A stretch of DNA of 9,700 nucleotides. It comes from Candidatus Woesearchaeota archaeon. GTDB lineage: Archaea; Nanobdellota; Nanobdellia; Woesearchaeales; ARS49. Where the stretch lies: contig JACQMZ010000092.1 in the NCBI GenBank assembly GCA_016203345.1, positions 1 to 9,700 of the forward strand, given 5' to 3'. Under the pieces are notes generated by a model. The model was given only the letters and a program-made list of their open reading frames with translations. It ran no database searches and was not told the origin of the DNA. The translations under genes and the position numbers were made by a program. Below, one piece after another: positions 5,042 to 9,700 of the stretch (the first letter of the stretch is position 1; each line of letters starts with the position of its first letter).

Positions 5042-5578
5042 GTGGGGGATATAAACGATAAAGTACATGGCGAGCTACAGGCCATGGCGAACGAATTCAA
5101 AGCGTGGGATAGGTATCAGAGGGATGTCATGAATAAAGACGCAAACCGCAGGCTTGAATTCACGGTCACGAGTTTCTCATATCAAACCTGCCAGCTTGAT
5201 TGTACTGCTATACGCGAGCGTGATTCCAATGTGCGCGTCTGTGATACAGGCATCCTTGACTATTCCAGGTTTTATACACCATACGCGTGTCCTAAAGATA
5301 ACATTTATCAGAACCCTCGGCAGGGGTTGATTCTCGCAGTCCCTGAAGACCGCGTGCGAGCTGTCTGGCGTGCGCTAAAAAACATCATCGCCATGGAGGA
5401 GACCGAAAACCGCACAGTCAGCATCACAGGTCTCGCGTATTTTAACGGATTTTACCGCCCAAACCGCCGCGGCAGGAAAGTAGACAGTGCGCGCCTCATA
5501 GCAAAGCGAATCAGAACATATTGCACGCACGACAACCACAACGGGTCGCCTGAATTCCTTGCATTATTTGAGCCGTGA
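5042..5578 (+). CDS. Hypothetical protein, 178 aa (GTG start) or 164 aa (ATG 5084)
   Basis: Not recognised. The frame can start at GTG 5042, 26 nt after a TATA box, or at in-frame ATG 5084, about 32 nt after a second TATA-like sequence; I give the longer form. Seen: a charged, probably helical N-terminus (about 1-38), then an alternating beta-rich middle (LEFTVTSFSYQTCQLDC; then GLILAVPEDRVRAVWRALKN, a strand-helix unit), a Tyr/Phe-rich stretch (GLAYFNGFYRPN) and a basic C-terminal region (RRGRKVDSARLIAKRIRTY). Six Cys are scattered without a zinc-finger spacing. No membrane segment or signal peptide. Its last 15 bases overlap the 3' end of the convergent dehydrogenase gene, so antisense transcription at both ends is likely. 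Confidence 0.72.
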   Translation: MGDINDKVHGELQAMANEFKAWDRYQRDVMNKDANRRLEFTVTSFSYQTCQLDCTAIRERDSNVRVCDTGILDYSRFYTPYACPKDNIYQNPRQGLILAVPEDRVRAVWRALKNIIAMEETENRTVSITGLAYFNGFYRPNRRGRKVDSARLIAKRIRTYCTHDNHNGSPEFLALFEP

Positions 5579-6703
5579 TTTCGCAAACTGTACTGCTGCC
5601 ACTGCTGTTGAAATTCTCTGTCTCGACGACCATGAGAAAATGTATGACAAATTTTTAGGAATCACCTTCAAATACGCCTCAACTACTGGCCAGGAAAACC
5701 TTTTCCCTTTCTCCCGCGCCATATACTCATGCGCCGCAGCGATGAGTCCGCCAGCATTGATGACAAAGTCAGGCGCGTACAGAATGTTGCTTTTTCTGAG
5801 AACATTTCCCATAGCCACGTTCGACAACTGATTATTCGCAGGCCCTGCAATAATCTTACAGGACAGTCTCGGGATGGTCTCAGGATTAATCACGCCACCG
5901 ATAGCGGCAGGACAAAAAACATCTGACTGGACATCATAAATATCGTCTGGCTCCACTCTTTCTGCACCATATTTTTGCAACGTGCGCGTGCTTGACCTGC
6001 GCCTGCTCGTCGTGACAACTTCAGCGCCTGCGTCAATCAGCATTTTGCCCAAAGGCGTTCCCACTTTGCCGCACCCCTGCAGTGCAACCCGCAAACCGCG
6101 AACTGACTTCTGCCGAAGCCGGACTTTTACGCACACGCTAATGCCTGCAAACACTCCCTTTGCGGTTGCAATACTGGGATCGCCGCACCCTCCGAGCCGT
6201 CGAGACGTGCCAACAACATTTGGATTTGACACCAGCCGCTTAATTTTAGAGAGAACATAATCCATGTCATTCACCGTCACCCCCAAGTCTTCACCGGTGA
6301 TGTATCTCCCGGCAAACGACACCAGCGACTTGCTGCAAACATCAAGATTTTTTTTCCCATCTATCCAACCAACTGCCTTGCCTCCTCCAAACGGAAGTTC
6401 CACAGCCGCGCTTTTGTATGTCATAGCTTGTGATAATCGCAACACGTCTTGCAGAGCATCTGTTTCTGTTTTGTAATCATAGAGCCTGAACCCCCCAAGC
6501 GCAGGGCCGCGACGTGTGCTGTGAACAGCGAAGATCAACCGAGCGCCATACTCCTGCACAAACGTGACACTCGCGTGACTGGACTTGCGAAACTCCTGTT
6601 CCACCTGCCTGACGGACGGCAACGACGGAACCGCAGAAGAAAACCCGCGCACGAAATCAAGACGAGGAATGCCTTTTGATTGCATGAATGAAAAGATGTC
6701 CAC
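5564..6703 (-). CDS. Glu/Leu/Phe/Val dehydrogenase family, Leu-dehydrogenase-like
   Basis: NAD(P)-dependent oxidative deamination of an amino acid to its 2-oxo acid and ammonia, or the reverse. 379 aa, close to the usual 360-380 of the Leu/Val/Phe subgroup and shorter than typical glutamate dehydrogenases. Seen: GPALGGFRL (66-74), AMTYKSAA with the first catalytic-pocket Lys at 97, PFGGGKAVG with the second at 109 (the 12-residue spacing of leucine dehydrogenase), TGEDLGVTVNDMD with Asp 139, GTSRRLGGCGDPSIATAKGV, a Rossmann motif LQGCGKVG at 209-215, GPANNQL and APDFVINAGGL. GTG 6703 is chosen because VDIFSFM aligns with the MEIFKYM-type family N-terminus and a TATA box lies 24 nt upstream. 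Residues about 12-45 are longer than in bacterial leucine dehydrogenases. Exact substrate is not certain. Confidence 0.92.
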   Translation of the reverse strand: MDIFSFMQSKGIPRLDFVRGFSSAVPSLPSVRQVEQEFRKSSHASVTFVQEYGARLIFAVHSTRRGPALGGFRLYDYKTETDALQDVLRLSQAMTYKSAAVELPFGGGKAVGWIDGKKNLDVCSKSLVSFAGRYITGEDLGVTVNDMDYVLSKIKRLVSNPNVVGTSRRLGGCGDPSIATAKGVFAGISVCVKVRLRQKSVRGLRVALQGCGKVGTPLGKMLIDAGAEVVTTSRRRSSTRTLQKYGAERVEPDDIYDVQSDVFCPAAIGGVINPETIPRLSCKIIAGPANNQLSNVAMGNVLRKSNILYAPDFVINAGGLIAAAHEYMAREKGKRFSWPVVEAYLKVIPKNLSYIFSWSSRQRISTAVAAVQFAKSRLK

Positions 6704-6720
6704 ATGGCATCGCAAGACTT

Positions 6721-6732
6721 TCCATATAATAA
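6721..6732 (-). promoter_or_regulatory. TATA box of the amino acid dehydrogenase gene
   Basis: Minus-strand TTATTATATGGA, centre about 6727, 24 nt before GTG 6703. It supports the GTG as the first transcribed codon. Hairpin copy 3 begins 11 bp upstream of it, where TFB or regulators would sit. Confidence 0.6.
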
Positions 6733-6742
6733 GCTTCCTCCC

Positions 6743-6782
6743 TGAATTTTGCTGAGTGAGCGAAGCGAACTCGCAAAATTCA
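6743..6782 (+). repeat. Bulged-T/tandem-GA hairpin element, copy 3, overlapping the tatD stop
   Basis: Plus strand: perfect 10-bp arms TGAATTTTGC and GCAAAATTCA, bulged T, GAGT paired with ACTC, tandem GA/GA mismatch, then GC-GAA-GC. The central GCGAAGC is the sequence known as an exceptionally stable DNA mini-hairpin. The last three bases of the right arm are, on the other strand, the TGA stop of tatD. The element fills the space between tatD and the dehydrogenase promoter. Confidence 0.87.
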
Positions 6783-7583
6783 ATCGTCAAACAACTTTTT
6801 GTAATTCAAGAGGATGGAGTTCGCTGTCTCTTCAACAGTAAAACCCTTGAGCTCAGCTATTTTTTTGACAGTATTGGCCACATTCGCAGGCTCATTCCGC
6901 ACACCCACCACGCCAGACAGCCAGGGCGCGTCGGTTTCTGTCAATAAATTGGAGATTGACGCTTCTTTTACCACTGTTTCAAAATGCTGCAAGCGCTGGA
7001 TGACAGGGGGAATGGAGAAATAAAAACCCAAGTCGATCGCTTTCTTGATGAGCTTTTTGTTGCCTTCGAAACAATGCAAATCCACACGACGCAACGTGGA
7101 AGACTCCAGCAGAGCAAGGCAGTCTGCTTCGCCCCGTCTTGAGTGCACAACAAGCGGCTTCTTGATCTTCTCGCACAATTCAATCACGCGCACAAAATTC
7201 TTCTTTTGCTCATCTGCCCTCTTTTTTGGCTCGTCCCACTTGTAATCCAAACCTGCTTCACCCACGGCAACAATGAGGTCTTTGTTTTTTCTTATAAACT
7301 CCAGCTCGTCGTCCAGCACAAAATTAGACGTGTGCGACAACCCCATCTCATCTGGAGAAAACAGTTGGATATTCAGCGCGTCGATGGGGTACACTCCCAG
7401 ACTGCAACGCACAACATCAGGATGTTTTTTCGCCAGCGCCAGCACTTCCCGATTAGTCGCAGGATTCACCCCTGCGCAGATCATGCGAACAACGCCTGCC
7501 TGCCGCGCCCGGTCAATCACAGCATCCAAATCAGGGTCAAATTGCTTGTGGTTCAAGTGACAGTGCACGTCAACGAATTTCAT
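6780..7583 (-). CDS. tatD: TatD family metal-dependent hydrolase (DNase)
   Basis: TIM-barrel amidohydrolase-superfamily enzyme; family members are divalent-metal-dependent 3'-5' DNases or related hydrolases. 267 aa, the usual length. Seen in order: DVHCH at 5-9 (metal-binding HxH), VGEAGLDY with Glu 109, VVHSRRG with His 147, LHCFEG with His 170, and TETDAPWL with Asp 218, the complete TatD metal-site set. ATG 7583 gives the normal MKFVDVHCH start. Two nt upstream lies the end of hairpin copy 5, and the stop codon is inside hairpin copy 3, so the gene is bracketed by two copies of the element. Its TATA box is about 63 nt from the start codon, unusually far for this window. Confidence 0.95.
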   Translation of the reverse strand: MKFVDVHCHLNHKQFDPDLDAVIDRARQAGVVRMICAGVNPATNREVLALAKKHPDVVRCSLGVYPIDALNIQLFSPDEMGLSHTSNFVLDDELEFIRKNKDLIVAVGEAGLDYKWDEPKKRADEQKKNFVRVIELCEKIKKPLVVHSRRGEADCLALLESSTLRRVDLHCFEGNKKLIKKAIDLGFYFSIPPVIQRLQHFETVVKEASISNLLTETDAPWLSGVVGVRNEPANVANTVKKIAELKGFTVEETANSILLNYKKLFDD

Positions 7584-7585
7584 TT

Positions 7586-7630
7586 CAAATTTCCGAATTC
7601 GGCACTATCATGCCTCATTCAGGAAATGTG
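7586..7630 (-). repeat. Bulged-T/tandem-GA hairpin element, copy 5, abutting the tatD start
   Basis: Minus strand: arms CACATTTCC and GGAAATTTG (9 bp with one mismatch), bulged T, GAAT paired with ATTC, tandem GA/GA mismatch, GGCA paired with TGCC, loop TGATAG (a T-G pair closing a GATA tetraloop is possible). The right arm ends 2 nt before ATG 7583, the same offset as copy 4. It is the most diverged copy in sequence but keeps every structural part. Confidence 0.8.
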
Positions 7631-7640
7631 TGGTGAGCGT

Positions 7641-7653
7641 GTTTATAAAAATA
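7641..7653 (-). promoter_or_regulatory. TATA box of tatD
   Basis: Minus-strand TATTTTTATAAAC, centre about 7646. Transcription would start near 7620, at the base of the core of hairpin copy 5, so the tatD message would begin with a structured leader of about 37 nt rather than being leaderless. Confidence 0.55.
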
Positions 7654-7670
7654 CTTCTTTACTTGCCCAT

Positions 7671-8588
7671 TCAGCCGGGTGTTTTCACCGCAGCCCAAAT
7701 AATCGGCAGTGCTATGGTCGCATCACAGTACACATCAACAAACTCTGCGTCAGAATTCATTTTTCCCCAGCTGATTCCTTCCCTTAATTCTGCGCCTGAA
7801 CTGCCTCCCCACTCAGGGCGGTCTGTAGTTATTTGCACTCCGTAACTGGCTTGCTTGGAGAACTGCATGGCTTGCTGGCAAAAGTTTTTTGGCACCCCGC
7901 CGCCAACATAAAACACGCCGTTTTTCTTGCTGTCCCACGCGATTGCATTGATCTCTTTCAGATCGTCAAATGCAGGGATGTCTAGCCGTTTCCCGCCTGC
8001 AAGCCTGCCCCAGATCATTAAGCCCAGTCCAGAATCGGTCAGTGCAGGACAAAAGACAGGAATCTTCAAGTCATAACAAATGCGAAGTATGCTTGCTGGC
8101 TCTTTAGGCAATAGGCTCCCCATGATGTGCAACAATTCGCGAATGGATTTAGCGGCAGCAAGCGCGTCCCAGTGCTTGACAAAAAAATCCTCCAGCCCTT
8201 CGTACACCGTGTTTGGCATATAACTGTCGTACATGCGGTCCAAACCCTGCTTGTGCAGTTCTGAATCGCTCACATTCGCAGAACCTTGATAGTGCCGATA
8301 ACCCAACGCTTCCACCGTATCATGCGTCAGCGTTGCTCCAGTCGTTACAAAAACGCCAATACGCCCTGTCAACAGAATATCATGAATAATTTCCTTCATG
8401 CCACCTGGCACCATTGCGCCAGCCTGTCCGAAAAAAATCGTGCAGTCCTTATCGGCAAACATCTTATGAAGAATATCAGCGCCACGCGCAATCCTCCCTG
8501 CACCCATCACGCCTGACGAAGACATTTGCTGCACCAACTCTTTTACGGACATTCCCGGCGCCACTTTAACATGAGAGATAGGCTTCAT
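7671..8588 (-). CDS. dys: Deoxyhypusine synthase family protein
   Basis: Family reaction: transfers the aminobutyl group of spermidine to a lysine of translation factor aIF5A, NAD-dependent, the first step of hypusine formation. 305 aa, slightly short for the family. Seen: GRIARGADIL (31-40), FVTTGATLTHDTVE (80-93), PVFCPALTDSGLG (177-189), GGGVPKN with Lys 234 at the position of the covalent catalytic Lys, DRPEWGGSSGAELREGISWG near 256-275, and VYCDATIALPII. The residue aligning with the active-site His of human enzyme (MIFFH) appears not to be His here (MIWGR), so a DHS-like homospermidine-synthase type role cannot be excluded. ATG 8588 is preferred to the in-frame GTG 8597 because the TATA box lies 27 nt upstream of it. 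Confidence 0.9.
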   Translation of the reverse strand: MKPISHVKVAPGMSVKELVQQMSSSGVMGAGRIARGADILHKMFADKDCTIFFGQAGAMVPGGMKEIIHDILLTGRIGVFVTTGATLTHDTVEALGYRHYQGSANVSDSELHKQGLDRMYDSYMPNTVYEGLEDFFVKHWDALAAAKSIRELLHIMGSLLPKEPASILRICYDLKIPVFCPALTDSGLGLMIWGRLAGGKRLDIPAFDDLKEINAIAWDSKKNGVFYVGGGVPKNFCQQAMQFSKQASYGVQITTDRPEWGGSSGAELREGISWGKMNSDAEFVDVYCDATIALPIIWAAVKTPG

Positions 8589-8607
8589 ACCTCTCACAGA
8601 AAGGGCA

Positions 8608-8620
8608 CCTTTTTAAATAC
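8608..8620 (-). promoter_or_regulatory. TATA box of the deoxyhypusine synthase gene
   Basis: Minus-strand GTATTTAAAAAGG, centre about 8615, 27 nt before ATG 8588, predicting a leaderless message. Its upstream end nearly touches the end of the antiporter gene at 8627. Confidence 0.6.
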
Positions 8621-8626
8621 CTCGCC

Positions 8627-9583
8627 TTAAATCCTGTAAATTTCAATTGCCAGAAACAAACCGTACAGCGCAAAAAACATTATGCCGTGCTTCCACGTCA
8701 CGTACTTTCCCCTCATCAAAAGCATGACACAACTTACTCCTGCGGCAAGAAAAATCAAGGCATTTCTCACAAGCGACACGTTGATCTGAATCGGCTGGAT
8801 TAATGACATCAGTCCAAAAAACAAAAGCAGTTCTATGATAAGACTGCCCAACAAATCCCCCAAACCCATACCGCCGTGCTTCTTGAACACTGACCGCAAT
8901 TCTATCGCTATGTCTGGAATGGTCGTTCCAATGCCGATGACCGTAAGCGCGATAAAATACGAGGGCATGCCGAAGTACGCGGCCAGGTTCACGCTGCTCA
9001 TGACAAGCCATCGTCCAGCCAGCATCAACGCAACAAACGCACCCAAAAAAATAAACGCGTCACGCCACAAAGACTTCAACTGAACACTTTTCTTCAGTTT
9101 TCCCAGCGTTCCCTCGATCTGCCACAACCTCCCCAAATACGAGCCAAAAGCCAGCAACAAGACCACGCCATCAGACCTGCTCAGCCACCCGTCCATTGCG
9201 AGCAAAAACGGCAGCATCAGCGCAATCCACATAAACAACTTCTGCTTGCTAAACACAGACGGCTCAATCTCGACCTTTCGGCCAATAATCGCTACAAGTC
9301 CCAGCGCGAACCCTACATGCACCATGTTCGCTCCGAGAATAGCCCCAAATCCCACACCCTCATTGCCCGCAAGAAAACCAGTGATCGACGAAATGATTTC
9401 AGGAGCAGACGCCGCCATTGCAATCACGACCAATCCAATGATCGCGTCGCTCAAGCCCAACTTTCTCGCATAATCAGAAATGCTGTCCACGATCAGGTCT
9501 GCGCTCTTGTACAAGATGTACAAACTTGAAATCAGGACAAACCCGTTCACCACAATAGGATCCTTGAGCAAAAAATGAAACAT
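8627..9583 (-). CDS. CaCA family Ca2+/cation antiporter (NCX/YrbG type)
   Basis: Membrane exchanger moving Ca2+ (or another cation) against Na+ or H+. 318 aa with about ten membrane segments in two inverted halves, the standard microbial NCX layout. Seen: alpha-1 repeat IGLVVIAMAASAPEI (49-63) followed by GAILGANMVHV (80-90), with the ion-site Glu 62 and Asn 86; a central linker around 155-175 (EGTLGKLKKSVQLKS); alpha-2 repeat IALTVIGIGTTIPDI (211-225) followed by LGDLLGSLIIE (241-251). In alpha-2 the usual Pro-Glu is Pro-Asp (D224) and the usual GSN is GSL (L248), so the two halves are unequal and ion selectivity may differ. ATG 9583 lies 26 nt after a TATA box. Confidence 0.92.
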   Translation of the reverse strand: MFHFLLKDPIVVNGFVLISSLYILYKSADLIVDSISDYARKLGLSDAIIGLVVIAMAASAPEIISSITGFLAGNEGVGFGAILGANMVHVGFALGLVAIIGRKVEIEPSVFSKQKLFMWIALMLPFLLAMDGWLSRSDGVVLLLAFGSYLGRLWQIEGTLGKLKKSVQLKSLWRDAFIFLGAFVALMLAGRWLVMSSVNLAAYFGMPSYFIALTVIGIGTTIPDIAIELRSVFKKHGGMGLGDLLGSLIIELLLFFGLMSLIQPIQINVSLVRNALIFLAAGVSCVMLLMRGKYVTWKHGIMFFALYGLFLAIEIYRI

Positions 9584-9604
9584 GCCAACTTAATCAGCTA
9601 CTAT

Positions 9605-9614
9605 TGTATAAAAG
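9605..9614 (-). promoter_or_regulatory. TATA box of the antiporter gene
   Basis: Minus-strand CTTTTATACA, centre about 9609, 26 nt before ATG 9583; leaderless message predicted. Confidence 0.6.
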
Positions 9615-9642
9615 AGTTTCCAAAACCGGCTGTGTGTAAGAA

Positions 9643-9699
9643 TTAGTGGTTTTCTTCCCAGAATTTGATTTTTTCAAGTATGTTTTCTACGGTTCCTAA
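9643..9699 (-). CDS. C-terminal end of an unidentified gene (cut by window edge)
   Basis: The minus strand is open from the right edge to a TAA at 9645-9643, giving LGTVENILEKIKFWEENH, a charged helical tail typical of real coding DNA. It ends 59 bp before the antiporter start. Too little remains to assign a family; the other minus-strand frame tested closes within a few codons. Confidence 0.45.
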   Translation of the reverse strand, partial: LGTVENILEKIKFWEENH

Positions 9700-9700
9700 G

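Noticed and set aside
5729..6679. Plus-strand open frames opposite the dehydrogenase gene.
   Set aside because: They are antisense shadows of a strongly conserved coding region and show no initiation signals or protein character.
1241..6782. Reading the five palindromes as ordinary intrinsic terminators.
   Set aside because: None is followed by a T-run, two lie immediately before start codons, and the shared bulge and mismatch pattern is not needed for termination.
9622..9653. Inverted repeat AAAACC / GGTTTT near the right edge as a sixth hairpin copy.
   Set aside because: Arms are 6 bp, the 20-nt interior does not pair, and the bulged T, GA steps and small closed loop are absent.
1..9700. 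CRISPR array, insertion sequence or prophage genes.
   Set aside because: No direct repeats with regular spacers, no transposase, integrase or phage structural gene was seen on either strand.

Overview
The window is archaeal. It carries radA (a Rad51-like recombinase with an N-terminal helix-hairpin-helix), a deoxyhypusine synthase-family gene, a tRNA-Val without encoded CCA, and a TATA-like box about 24-30 nt upstream of most start codons. That last point is the signature of leaderless archaeal transcription. The small single-gene transcripts, one-RCK-module TrkA and many short orphan proteins would suit a DPANN-type archaeon, but that placement is inference.

Layout, left to right. (1) 1-1319, minus strand: the 5' part of radA, cut by the left edge, and upstream of it a small 89-aa gene; these two have Shine-Dalgarno sequences, unlike most of the rest. 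(2) 1319-1994, minus: a YdjM-type membrane metal-dependent hydrolase and tRNA-Val(CAC). (3) 2081-2407, plus: an orphan 108-aa protein. (4) 2410-4462, minus: trkH and trkA, the pore and RCK gate of a K+ uptake system. trkH shares one symmetric TATA element with a divergent orphan gene. (5) 4518-5578, plus: two orphan genes. (6) 5564-9583, minus: a Leu/Phe/Val-type amino acid dehydrogenase, a TatD metal-dependent hydrolase, a deoxyhypusine synthase-family protein and a Ca2+/cation antiporter (CaCA), each with its own TATA box. (7) The last codons of a further minus-strand gene at the right edge.

The most striking thing is not a gene. Five intergenic palindromes of 38-50 bp (1241-1290, 1774-1817, 1888-1925, 6743-6782, 7586-7630) differ in sequence but share one architecture on one strand: complementary 9-10-nt arms, a single bulged T, a 4-bp helix of type GARY/RYTC, a tandem G-A/A-G mismatch, a variable inner stem, and a GNA triloop or GNNA-like tetraloop. 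Both sides of the stems change together between copies, so the fold itself appears to be conserved. Two copies end exactly 2 nt before a start codon (ydjM-like and tatD), one overlaps the tRNA 3' end, one overlaps the tatD stop codon, and one follows the ydjM-like gene. The ydjM-like gene and tatD are thus each bracketed by copies. I know of no described element with this set of features. The single-stranded-DNA-hairpin style resembles what HUH (Y1) transposases or integron integrases recognise, but no such enzyme is in the window.
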